A stretch of 8,735 bases of DNA from Negadavirga shengliensis (GCF_042652345.1 NZ_JBHSJJ010000031.1:1-8735), one strand, 5' to 3'. Shown: positions 1-6,154, numbered from the stretch's first letter. The notes: generated from the sequence alone by a model not told the origin. Translations and numbers: made by a program.

Positions 1-440
1 TTGCTTATACCGGAAGCCCGCCACCTGCAAAACAGGTTATAATACTCGTCGTTGCTTATCTTTTTCATGATGCAACTATACGATGTTTGCACCAGCTATG
101 AAATATGGGGTTTATCGGACGGATACGGATAACTACCTGTTTTTCACATCGTAATTTGCCATATCGAGGCTTCGTCACTGGTTCACCCCGAAAGCTTTCG
201 GGGTTCAGCTCCACAGTACCCACCTACGGAAATCTATGTTCTCGTTTTTCCTTAACCGTTCACCACACCGGAGTTTCCGCCAGATGCAGCGTAAGGCTTC
301 GGCGTGAGCTCAGCCGAACGGTGGTTTGATGGCTGCTCTCCCGGTCAACCGGGACCACCGGAGGGCCTCTCTATTGGTTACCCAACAGTCCTCCATCCAT
401 TTCAAAGCATTCAGCCCCTTGGGGCTGATTCAAGTCACAC
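1..440 (-). ncRNA. Candidate 5' part of a group II intron, cut by the window edge
   Basis: No convincing gene lies in these 440 bases. They hold several near-perfect stem-loops: ACCCCGAAAGCTTTCGGGGT (185-204), TTCGGC/GCCGAA around TGAGCTCA (298-318), CCCGGT/ACCGGG (340-353) and TCAGCCCC/GGGGCTGA (411-428). Read on the minus strand, the block begins GTGTGAC (440-434), which fits the group II intron 5' consensus GUGYG, exactly where the neighbouring attC-like site loses its GTT core. The six bases just upstream on that strand, AACCGT (446-441), are fully complementary to ACGGTT at 259-254 (candidate IBS1/EBS1). GCTGC (452-448) is complementary to GCAGC near 336-332 (candidate IBS2/EBS2), in the expected order. 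No reverse transcriptase or domain V is visible, as expected if the intron continues left. This is inference; another structured element or an IS fragment remains possible. Confidence 0.4.
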
Positions 441-569
441 ACGGTTTGCAGCTACCCGAAGGTGGCGATTTCGAAGCACTTCACTGTCAACTAAGCACAA
501 ATGTTGATAGAAGCACTGCACTTGATTTAACCACGCCAGCCCCCATTGCGGCAAACGGCTGTTAGCGGC
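434..569 (-). repeat. attC-like site 1 (end of RES cassette), outer core disrupted
   Basis: Imperfect palindrome of about 134 bp. On the minus strand it starts with GCCGCTAAC (569-561), the reverse complement of GTTAGCGGC that begins the same cassette at 1580-1572. The arms pair as ACGGTTTGCAGC (441-452) against GCGGCAAACGGC (548-559), and again through GGTGGCG (461-467) against CGCCAGC (534-540). The other end should read GTTRRRY on the minus strand but reads GTGTGAC, so the core GTT is lost there; an insertion at that point is the simplest explanation. Confidence 0.62.
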
Positions 570-594
570 TGCCTTTTTTGACTCCTGTCTAATT

Positions 595-1548
595 TTATTC
601 CGAAATGTCCACATTAAATCTCATTTTTAAGTCGAACATATTCTCTGCGGGTTGATATAATTTGTTGGGGTCCCAAAGTATTTTTCCTGATAAATAGTCA
701 AAACTTTTACAGTCAGATAACCCTTGAAAAAAATATCCACCTTTCCCATTTGAAGTATCCATAACACAAACACTATCTTTAACTTCTACTAATTCGTATT
801 TATCGTCAAACACACTAGGTTTAATTGCTAAATTTTCAAACGAGAGCCTTTCTTTTACACTAGGATAATAGATTGCTTCAATAGTTCCATTTTCAAAATC
901 AGTGAATATTTTGTTGGAAAAGTATGCACTAAAAATGTAATTTAAGTCAGAGTCTGGGTGAACTCTTTTTGTAAATGCGTCAGCAACGAATTTAACTAAT
1001 TCATCAATTTGCTCTCTTAAAAAGTCAGGATAATCTCTAACCTTTTTGTTGTAAATCTGGTTAATTTCAAAAGTCCGAGGATTGATTACATTTTCACCTA
1101 TTGGCTGATTTTTGAAAATTGGAACATATTTTAAAGTCTGATTTCTTTTTACTCTCCACACACTCTGAGTTACTAAGTCCCCAATTCGTGGTCGTGTTTC
1201 ATTCATCGCAGTCATATGTATGAAAGAAGCATAAAGAACGGATTGCTTTGGAAAATTGCATCTTCCATATTTTGAAACTTTGTCGGCAGGTGGATATTTT
1301 AGATACTTTATTTCTCTGATTCTTTTATTTGTCCCCAATACTCTTTTGTTTATTGTAAGTCTGTGTATTTCCGGGAATATATCAGTCATAACTAAGTGCG
1401 AAAAAAATGGAATCGAATTGTCAAGCATAAGCAATAGTTGCTTTTCAATTAAAGGTGTCACTCCGTCTTCAGAAAGTCTCTTTAAATATTCAAGCAATTT
1501 TCTGAAGTTTTCAACTTCTTTCTTCGATATGTCTTTCAGTGTTTGCAC
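595..1548 (-). CDS. RES-domain family protein, putative NAD+-degrading toxin (317 aa)
   Basis: The middle of the protein fits the RES fold: an Arg in YGRCNFP (R96), a Tyr in LYAS (Y106), a Glu in MNETRP (E117) and a late Ser in YYPSV (S230), followed by NLAIKPSVFDDKYEL. In known RES toxins (family knowledge) a similar Arg/Tyr/Glu set supports breakdown of NAD+ and growth arrest. The first 60 residues are a helical extension of unknown role. At 317 aa it is longer than typical toxin partners and has no adjacent Xre/DUF2384 antitoxin, so it may be a solitary effector. Start: the first codon is GTG (1548-1546), directly after an in-frame TAA; the next in-frame ATG is codon 41, which would remove much of the helical extension. 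It starts 23 bp after the core of attC-like site 2 and stops 25 bp before site 1. No promoter or Shine-Dalgarno is visible in the leader. Confidence 0.6.
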   Translation of the reverse strand: MQTLKDISKKEVENFRKLLEYLKRLSEDGVTPLIEKQLLLMLDNSIPFFSHLVMTDIFPEIHRLTINKRVLGTNKRIREIKYLKYPPADKVSKYGRCNFPKQSVLYASFIHMTAMNETRPRIGDLVTQSVWRVKRNQTLKYVPIFKNQPIGENVINPRTFEINQIYNKKVRDYPDFLREQIDELVKFVADAFTKRVHPDSDLNYIFSAYFSNKIFTDFENGTIEAIYYPSVKERLSFENLAIKPSVFDDKYELVEVKDSVCVMDTSNGKGGYFFQGLSDCKSFDYLSGKILWDPNKLYQPAENMFDLKMRFNVDISE

Positions 1549-1571
1549 TTAGATGTCTGTTGTTCAAGGTT

Positions 1572-1708
1572 GCCGCTAACGGGATTCAGCTATACGCAGG
1601 CAGGGCTTTTTACCACTAAACTTTCCTACGAAGAACTGAACTTCAAATATACCACTTTCCTGTCCTACGAAGCACGAAACCCCTGCTTGAGTGTAGGTGA
1701 TGTTGGGC
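1572..1708 (-). repeat. attC-like site 2 (end of OLD-nuclease cassette)
   Basis: Palindromic site with outer cores GCTAAC (1575-1580) and GTTGGGC (1702-1708, perfect GTTRRRY). Arms pair imperfectly: AGCTATAC..GCAGGCAGGG (1589-1605) against CCCCTGCTTGAGTGTAGGT (1680-1697). The centre holds a 23-bp direct repeat with four mismatches, TACCACT..TCCTACGAAG at 1611-1633 and 1650-1672. The outer motifs AACGG(G/A)ATTCAGC and GGTGATGTTRG also occur in site 4. The nuclease stop codon TAA (1711-1709) directly touches the core. Confidence 0.7.
1644..1651 (-). promoter_or_regulatory. Candidate Bacteroidota -7 box inside attC site 2
   Basis: On the minus strand this reads TATATTTG, a perfect TAnnTTTG -7 element in the unpaired centre of the attC-like site, about 95 bp upstream of the RES gene. 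The upstream match is poor (TTTC, 24-nt spacer), so the call is weak. It would explain how the RES gene is transcribed with no room for a promoter in its own leader. Confidence 0.25.
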
Positions 1709-3559
1709 TTAGTTGTTTTCCCAAATGCCTAATGCTATTTTTGATAGATTTTCATCTTTCAAATATTCACTCGGACTTTCAATACTTGTATTTTTCTTGT
1801 ATTTATCTCTGAATAATCCTCTAAATTTTTTTAAAACTTCTTTACCGTGAAATAAAGTTTGTTCATTTTTGATATATTCAGTTTCAAAATATTCATTTAA
1901 GTGACTACTTTTTTGTTGATGCTTTTGTCCAAATTCTTTTAACCTTAAATGTTCAATTGATTTTTGTTTTTTGTCATCTAATGCTGTTCTAATTAACTTG
2001 GATAATTCAGATTTATCGATTTCTTCGTGGCAGAATGATATGTGTTCTGCATTGATAAAATAGGATTCAACATCTGTTCCTTTTGTATAAAATAAGATTA
2101 TTCCCTTTTTTTTATATTTATCAATTTCTGATTCAACTTCTTCTTTTGTTAAATAATCCTTGTCTTTATGAACTAATATAATAGGACACTCTTTTTTAAA
2201 TTTATCCTTCAAATATTGTATTAGTACCTCAGCTGATGTGATGTTAGTACAGCCTTTATAAGTCCTTAAATCAACATCATTCATTTGAAAACCATTTGAA
2301 ATAAGAAGCTTTTCGATAAATCCTTTCTCCTTATCTTCGGTTAAAACAATACATTTTTTATTGTTCCCTATAGTTTCTAATTGCTTTTCAAGAGCTTGCT
2401 TAGATTTTTGTAAATCTTCAAATTGCAAGCTTAAGTTTTTCCAATGCCGAGAAAGCTCTATTAATGGCATAAGTTTCATTTCTGTTTCAATAGAAATTGT
2501 TTCGTCATTGGTGATTAGCTTAATATCAGAACTTAAATCTGGTTGCTTTTTAACTAAAAATGATGTGATTTTGGGGTTATTTAAGTTAGATAAGGTATAG
2601 AAAACTGGTGAATGTGTAGTTAAAAAAATTTGAATTCCTTCATCATTAAAAGACAACTCCTCTTCTTGAAAATGAATTCTATCTATGTATTCTATAAACG
2701 ATTCTGCTAATTTCCTAGCTGAATCATACTCAAGGTTATTTTCAGGCTCCTCGAATCCCCAAATTGTGCTTGCTATTGGTTCTCGATTTTTTTCTTCTTT
2801 TAATTCCGCCTCAGCGATATTTTGAAGAATTATGGGAATATGTCTTATTTTAATTCCGTCACCTCTTTGAGATAACATTGATTTACCATCACTAGACCCA
2901 AATTCTAAATTTAGAAATAAGTCTCTAAAATTACCTTTAAATTGTAGGATACTATCAATGTTTAATCTTGAGGTTATTTCTCTTGAAATTAAATTAGTTT
3001 TAGATTTTACTTGATTATTAAATTCATTTTCGAGGTTAACAGTATCCTTTTGTAACACATCGTAAAGGGAATACATTAGGTCGTTAAAATATTTCTCGCT
3101 CTTAATGGCTGGAACATATCTAAACCTTATTTTTTTTAACCATTTAAAATATGAGCTTCTCTTATTACTGGTAAATTTATGTTTACCATCAACATAAACT
3201 ATTGTTTCTTCTGGTATGTTAGAATTTTCTTTCCAAATCTTTGTCCATTTAACTTGACCATAATGTTTGAAGTATTGCTTCTGAGGTGGGTTGATTATGA
3301 GTTCAATTTCAATTCTATTTTCTTCTCTTCTTACTCCATGTCTTTGAATAGAAAAATCTTTCCAAAAGCTAAATGGTACGTTAGGCTCTGAATAATTATT
3401 AAAAAAAAGGCTAAGTGCTCTTAAATAATTTGACTTACCCGCATCATTGCTACCTACAATTACATTTAAGTCATTAGTCTTGAAATGTGTTTGATTTCCT
3501 CTTGTTGTATTTAGAATTGAACGAAAATATTTAATTCTTATACTTTCAATTATCTTCAT
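1709..3559 (-). CDS. OLD-family ATP-dependent nuclease: ABC-type ATPase plus Toprim (616 aa)
   Basis: The N-terminal ABC/SMC-like ATPase shows Walker A GSNDAGKSN (36-44), a signature-like LSQRGDG (229-235), Walker B IWGFEEPENN (266-275) and H-loop LTTHSPVF (313-320). A short coiled coil follows (about 373-398), then a Toprim nuclease domain with the catalytic Glu in LTEDKEK (E408) and the metal-binding pair in HKDKD (D466, D468), plus GTDVESYF (494-501). The domain order and length fit OLD-family endonucleases, several of which act in phage defence (family knowledge); the target here is unknown. Start: ATG at 3559 begins MKIIESIRIKYFRS, the normal first strand of such ATPases. The frame is open 147 bp further upstream, but that part is the attC-like site read as protein. 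The stop codon touches attC site 2. There is no visible promoter or Shine-Dalgarno; only 24 bp separate the start from site 3. Confidence 0.85.
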   Translation of the reverse strand: MKIIESIRIKYFRSILNTTRGNQTHFKTNDLNVIVGSNDAGKSNYLRALSLFFNNYSEPNVPFSFWKDFSIQRHGVRREENRIEIELIINPPQKQYFKHYGQVKWTKIWKENSNIPEETIVYVDGKHKFTSNKRSSYFKWLKKIRFRYVPAIKSEKYFNDLMYSLYDVLQKDTVNLENEFNNQVKSKTNLISREITSRLNIDSILQFKGNFRDLFLNLEFGSSDGKSMLSQRGDGIKIRHIPIILQNIAEAELKEEKNREPIASTIWGFEEPENNLEYDSARKLAESFIEYIDRIHFQEEELSFNDEGIQIFLTTHSPVFYTLSNLNNPKITSFLVKKQPDLSSDIKLITNDETISIETEMKLMPLIELSRHWKNLSLQFEDLQKSKQALEKQLETIGNNKKCIVLTEDKEKGFIEKLLISNGFQMNDVDLRTYKGCTNITSAEVLIQYLKDKFKKECPIILVHKDKDYLTKEEVESEIDKYKKKGIILFYTKGTDVESYFINAEHISFCHEEIDKSELSKLIRTALDDKKQKSIEHLRLKEFGQKHQQKSSHLNEYFETEYIKNEQTLFHGKEVLKKFRGLFRDKYKKNTSIESPSEYLKDENLSKIALGIWENN

Positions 3560-3583
3560 TTGCGATTGTTTTTTTTCAATTAA

Positions 3584-3714
3584 GCCCAACGGTCTCGGGT
3601 ATGAAACGTAGGGCATTTCGGAGCTGCCTACTTGTCCACCGAGACTAAGTTTGCCATGAACCGAAAACTTGCGGAAACCACTGTCTGCCCTATGTTTTAT
3701 ACCCATTGTTGGGC
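3584..3714 (-). repeat. attC-like site 3 (end of membrane-protein cassette)
   Basis: This is the clearest of the sites: 131 bp with perfect cores GCCCAAC (3584-3590) and GTTGGGC (3708-3714). The inner arms GGGTATGAAACGTAGGGCA (3597-3615) and TGCCCTATGTTTTATACCC (3686-3704) are complementary at 17 of 19 positions. The centre contains GACTAAGTTTGCC. Neighbouring genes lie 24 bp (start of the OLD gene) and 5 bp (stop of the membrane-protein gene) away. Confidence 0.78.
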
Positions 3715-3719
3715 CTTCG

Positions 3720-4607
3720 TTATTTTATTTTTTCAATCAATTTCTTCATTTCCTTTTCAAGCTTACTCTTCTTTACGAACTCTTCAAACCCATTTGTAAT
3801 CTTGATTTTACCTTTATACAATTCAGTTATCATCTTAATCTTTTTGTCGTCAGTTCTTTGGTAATCATGTCCATAGTCGTTTAAAAATTGAATTGCCAAA
3901 AGGTGATAACATCTAAGGATATTCAAATTCTTGTCTTCATCTGTCCCTTCCATCTTAGTGAAATATTCAATTACCTTTTCAAGCGGTTCGTAGCTGTAAT
4001 GAAGTTTCGTCTCAAATTCATCAAAATCGATTACGGCATGGTTGAATACAACCCATTTGCTATATCTTATCAAATCATTTTTATAGAAGTGGTTTGTGTT
4101 TTTCGTTTTATCATAATTGAGGTCTTTGAGTAAGTCAGCATCTGTAAAAATGTCCTTAAAAGTCTTAACCCACTTTAAGTAAAGAATATCTTCCTTATCC
4201 GCAATCGTTGTGTCTACTGATATAGTATCTTTTTCGGTTTTTAGAGTCCAATGCAAAAAACAAAGAAAACGATAAACAAAACTGTTGATATAATACTGGT
4301 CGTCTGTTTGAAACCATTTTTCCCGAGGAATCTTGTGCCAATTTTCATGGGAATTCTGACTAAAATTCCACATACGGTGATTTAGTGATTCAATGGAATT
4401 TAGAAAGTGAGTTTTGTTCTTTGCTATTTCTTCTTTGAGCTTTTTTCTTTGTTCAAACTCAAATTCCTTTTTCATTTTATATGTCAAGGAAAACCTGTCG
4501 TAAAGAACTTTGAAGAACCATCCAAGTAGAAACACAGTCAAGGAAGTAATACTTGAAATTATTACCACTTGAAGCTTTATGTCTAAATTGTTAAACCATT
4601 CTGTCAT
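3720..4607 (-). CDS. Membrane-anchored protein of unknown function (295 aa)
   Basis: I do not recognise a characterised family. The protein begins with a short polar segment and one strong membrane helix (about residues 12-34, LQVVIISSITSLTVFLLGWF), then a charged, probably coiled-coil stretch (about 43-70, rich in Lys and Glu). The remainder is a helical soluble domain with aromatic motifs such as YYINSFVYRFLCFLHW (105-120) and NFSQNSHENW (81-90), and a Lys-rich C-terminus. The likely topology is N-terminal anchor with cytosolic domain, by the positive-inside rule. ATG at 4607 lies 17 bp after the core of site 4, with AAAAAGAA just upstream; the stop is 5 bp from site 3. It has no room for its own promoter. 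Its position between a nuclease and a toxin-antitoxin cassette suggests a defence or abortive-infection role, but this is guilt by association only. Confidence 0.8.
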   Translation of the reverse strand: MTEWFNNLDIKLQVVIISSITSLTVFLLGWFFKVLYDRFSLTYKMKKEFEFEQRKKLKEEIAKNKTHFLNSIESLNHRMWNFSQNSHENWHKIPREKWFQTDDQYYINSFVYRFLCFLHWTLKTEKDTISVDTTIADKEDILYLKWVKTFKDIFTDADLLKDLNYDKTKNTNHFYKNDLIRYSKWVVFNHAVIDFDEFETKLHYSYEPLEKVIEYFTKMEGTDEDKNLNILRCYHLLAIQFLNDYGHDYQRTDDKKIKMITELYKGKIKITNGFEEFVKKSKLEKEMKKLIEKIK

Positions 4608-4624
4608 ATGTTCTTTTTAATGAA

Positions 4625-4760
4625 GCCCAACGGAATTCAGCTTGGAGACGGCGGGTATTTCGGAGCCGTTCTTTTCCAGTCTACTCCTAACTTCTTAAAG
4701 GTACTAAACTTTCAATTTACTCGGAACCGCCCGCTGTCTTCCAAGGTGATGTTAGAGTGC
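4625..4760 (-). repeat. attC-like site 4 (end of HigBA cassette)
   Basis: Outer cores are GCCCAAC (4625-4631) and GTTAGAG (4751-4757), extended to GTTAGAGTGC. Arms AGCTTGGAGACGGCGGG (4639-4655) and CCCGCTGTCTTCCAAGGT (4730-4747) pair well, and CGGAG (4661-4665) pairs with CTCGG (4720-4724). The centre shares ACTAAACTTTC (4703-4713) with site 2 (1615-1625). The site lies 18 bp after the antitoxin stop codon. Confidence 0.75.
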
Positions 4761-4778
4761 GTTATTCCTTTCGAATGC

Positions 4779-5078
4779 TCACAGGAATGTTAACCCAATT
4801 CTTTTATTCAATCCTTGTTCGAAAATCCGGATCAAAGTTGACAACTGAATATTTCCTTTACCATTTTCAAGCTTGGAAATATAACTTTTCTTTGTTCCTG
4901 CCTTTTCCGCCAATTGTTCCTGGGTCAGATTTGCTTCCTTCCTAGCTTCTTTTAGCATTTCGCTGATAATGAACATCTGCGCATTCTCTTCATACTTATT
5001 CCTGCTTTCACTTCCAATTTTACCGTGTTCCAGTTCAATCAATTCATCGAATGTTTTGATTTTGCTATAATCTTTCAT
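4779..5078 (-). CDS. higA: HigA-type antitoxin, Xre-family HTH (99 aa)
   Basis: Antitoxin half of a type II toxin-antitoxin pair: it should bind the toxin protein and repress the shared promoter. An N-terminal helical segment (1-40, with FDELIELEHGKIGSESRNKYE) precedes a Cro/C1-type helix-turn-helix (about 42-90), whose recognition region reads LTQEQLAEKAGTKKSYISKLENGKG. The protein ends in a short beta-like tail (RIGLTF). Gene order is toxin first, antitoxin second, which is the HigBA arrangement. ATG at 5078 lies 4 bp after the toxin stop, so the two are translated from one message. It is the last gene of its cassette, with attC site 4 just beyond. The nearby palindrome at 5428-5445 is its probable operator. 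Confidence 0.87.
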   Translation of the reverse strand: MKDYSKIKTFDELIELEHGKIGSESRNKYEENAQMFIISEMLKEARKEANLTQEQLAEKAGTKKSYISKLENGKGNIQLSTLIRIFEQGLNKRIGLTFL

Positions 5079-5082
5079 AATG

Positions 5083-5418
5083 TTATTTCTTTGTTTGGAA
5101 ATATTCCTTCATTAATCTTTCTGCTTTCTCTATTTCTTTCTTCGGGGTCTTCTGAGTCTTCTTTTGAAATCCGTTAAAAAGGACTACCAGCTTTCCTTCA
5201 TCAAAACAGCAGAATATTCTGTAAATATTTGATTGGTATTCCACCCTCACTTCAAATAACCCTTCGGTTCCTTCAAGATGCTTGAGAAACTTCTCGGGTA
5301 CCCTTTCCACTTGCTTGATCAGTTCAAAAACATACTGAATCTTACTCTTGACCTTTTCATTCTGGCTTTGGTAAAATTCTATAAAGTGGTTTTCATAAAA
5401 AATTATCTTTCTTACCAT
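5083..5418 (-). CDS. higB: HigB-type toxin, RelE/ParE superfamily, Gp49-like (111 aa)
   Basis: Probable mRNA interferase acting at the ribosome, by family knowledge. The order of elements fits Gp49-like HigB: two N-terminal helices, EKFLKHLEGTEGLFEVRVEY (42-61), the strand NIYRIFCCFDEGKLVVLFNGF (64-84), then KKTQKTPKKEIEKAERLM (86-103). The Arg/Lys-rich face and the motif YRIF..GF.KKTQKTP are characteristic. The usual length is about 100-120 aa, so the gene looks intact. ATG at 5418 sits only 5 bp after a perfect -7 box, implying a leaderless or nearly leaderless transcript. Toxin and antitoxin form a two-gene operon inside one integron-type cassette; such addiction cassettes are known to stabilise arrays, and that role is inferred here. 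Confidence 0.88.
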   Translation of the reverse strand: MVRKIIFYENHFIEFYQSQNEKVKSKIQYVFELIKQVERVPEKFLKHLEGTEGLFEVRVEYQSNIYRIFCCFDEGKLVVLFNGFQKKTQKTPKKEIEKAERLMKEYFQTKK

Positions 5419-5423
5419 ATCTA

Positions 5424-5455
5424 CAAAGTTATCTCAAAAGATAACATTTTCCAAA
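5424..5455 (-). promoter_or_regulatory. higBA promoter (Bacteroidota type)
   Basis: On the minus strand a -33 element TTTG (5455-5452), a 20-nt spacer and a perfect -7 element TAACTTTG (5431-5424) match the Bacteroidota sigma consensus TTTG/TAnnTTTG. The start codon ATG begins at 5418, only 5 bp after the -7 box, so transcription probably begins at or beside the first codon. Confidence 0.7.
5428..5445. promoter_or_regulatory. Palindromic operator of higBA
   Basis: GTTATCT-CAAA-AGATAAC is a perfect 7-bp inverted repeat lying between the -33 and -7 boxes and overlapping the latter. Bound antitoxin or toxin-antitoxin complex would block polymerase directly. Autoregulation is the norm for HigBA-type systems; binding here is inferred from position. 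Confidence 0.65.
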
Positions 5456-5474
5456 AATGGGACGTTCTTTTAAT

Positions 5475-5534
5475 GCACTCTAACTCGTTTATTGGCGCGG
5501 TTTTTCCCCGCTCTATTGCAGCATGCTGTTGGCT
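5475..5534 (-). repeat. Upstream boundary of the HigBA cassette; partial or degenerate attC (or attI) core
   Basis: GCACTCTAAC (5475-5484) is the exact reverse complement of GTTAGAGTGC at the end of the HigBA cassette, so recombination at G^TT set this boundary. The minus-strand sequence before it contains a short GCGG/CCGC stem-loop and GCCAAC at 5533-5528, which would make a 57-60 bp site, but the arms pair poorly. It may be a short or decayed attC, or the end of an attI. Confidence 0.42.
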
Positions 5535-5552
5535 TGGCGCGGTTTTGCCCCG
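5492..5552. repeat. Direct repeat of 19 bp, period 42 bp
   Basis: TTGGCGCGGTTTTTCCCCG (5492-5510) and TTGGCGCGGTTTTGCCCCG (5534-5552) differ at one position. They lie directly at the upstream edge of the cassette array. attI sites of known integrons carry direct repeats beside the core, but the identity here is open. Confidence 0.8.
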
Positions 5553-5554
5553 TT

Positions 5555-5757
5555 TTATATTTTTATGTCCATGTCCTCTATCGGGCTCCGGATCTCCCCT
5601 ATTTGGCGGTTGCGTACATAGGCGTAAATTTTGATGGTCCTGTTATCCTAGATGCCTTAACAGCCCCGCACATAGATTCGCCCTAATCAAACACGCGATG
5701 GGCTGACCATCACACCCCGTAATCCCGTAATATCCACCACGACTCCGTCACAGCAAG
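5555..5757 (-). pseudogene. Possible decayed coding remnant
   Basis: One minus-strand frame reads AVPYGTCCDGVVVDITG, then LGRIYVRGC, then DNRTIKIYAYVRNRQIG and EIRSPIEDMDIKI, interrupted by three in-frame stops (TGA, TAA, TAG) before the final TAA (5557-5555). The segments look protein-like in composition but match no family I know. There is no start codon or leader. It could be a gene broken by point mutations, or chance in a non-coding repeat. Confidence 0.22.
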
Positions 5758-5985
5758 TCCCATATGGAACAGCTTATTATAGCATATCGGATAGTAATTA
5801 ATCCTTAACTAATTGGTGGGATCAGTAATAACGCAGCCTTGTTTCCCCTTTTTGGGAAGCCTGTGAAATAAATAGAAAGCGGAAGTGCATTCCTCTCAGT
5901 GAATGACCACCAAACCCTTTACCTTTGAATAGTTCAACCTCTCCCCAACAACCCATCCTCTAAAACTAAAAAATCTCTCCCAATT

Positions 5986-6013
5986 AAAAAATACCCCGAT
6001 CACGGTATTTTTT
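5986..6013. terminator. Symmetrical intrinsic terminator
   Basis: AAAAAATACC (5986-5995) and GGTATTTTTT (6004-6013) form a perfect 10-bp stem with an 8-nt loop, giving a U-run on both strands. It could end leftward transcripts of the Xre pair, about 200 bp downstream of their stop, and insulate the cassette array. Confidence 0.6.
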
Positions 6014-6154
6014 ATACATGATTAACAGAAATTTATAATTAAATATCTAAATATTAATAAATAATAGATTATTATATCAAACCTTCATAATAAAAAAATT
6101 TCCAGACGCAACTTCTACGCTACTGAAAAAAAAAATTCGTATCTATCGACTCCA

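Larger units (their letters stand above)
435..5484 (-). mobile_element. Integron-type gene-cassette array without integrase (CALIN-like), four cassettes
   Basis: Four leftward cassettes are separated by palindromic sites of similar length: about 440-1579 (RES), 1580-3589 (OLD nuclease), 3590-4630 (membrane protein) and 4631-5483 (HigBA). Site ends fit the integron cores RYYYAAC and GTTRRRY exactly at GCCCAAC/GTTGGGC and closely elsewhere. Each cassette's first bases after the G^TT cut are the reverse complement of its own last core, while adjacent cassettes differ, as integron insertion predicts. All genes share one direction, are tightly packed and AT-rich, and look like toxin or defence functions. 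No tyrosine-recombinase gene occurs in the window, so the array is either orphaned or its platform lies outside. Confidence 0.72.

Noticed and set aside
1..68. Minus-strand frame starting ATG at 68, reading MKKISNDEYYNLFCRWRASG and open to the window edge; resembles the N-terminus of IS66-type accessory proteins.
   Set aside because: Only 22 residues are visible, and 370 bp of structured DNA lies upstream, more than an IS66 end would have. It could be chance within the candidate intron.
105..565. Plus-strand frames of 67-79 codons across the left block.
   Set aside because: They overlap each other and run through perfect hairpins and the attC-like site; composition is not protein-like.
3560..3706. 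N-terminal extension of the OLD-family protein.
   Set aside because: It is the attC-like palindrome translated; the protein family begins at MKIIESIRIK.
435..5484. CRISPR array as an explanation for the spaced repeats.
   Set aside because: The repeats are four diverse palindromes of about 130 bp separated by whole genes, not short identical repeats with short spacers.
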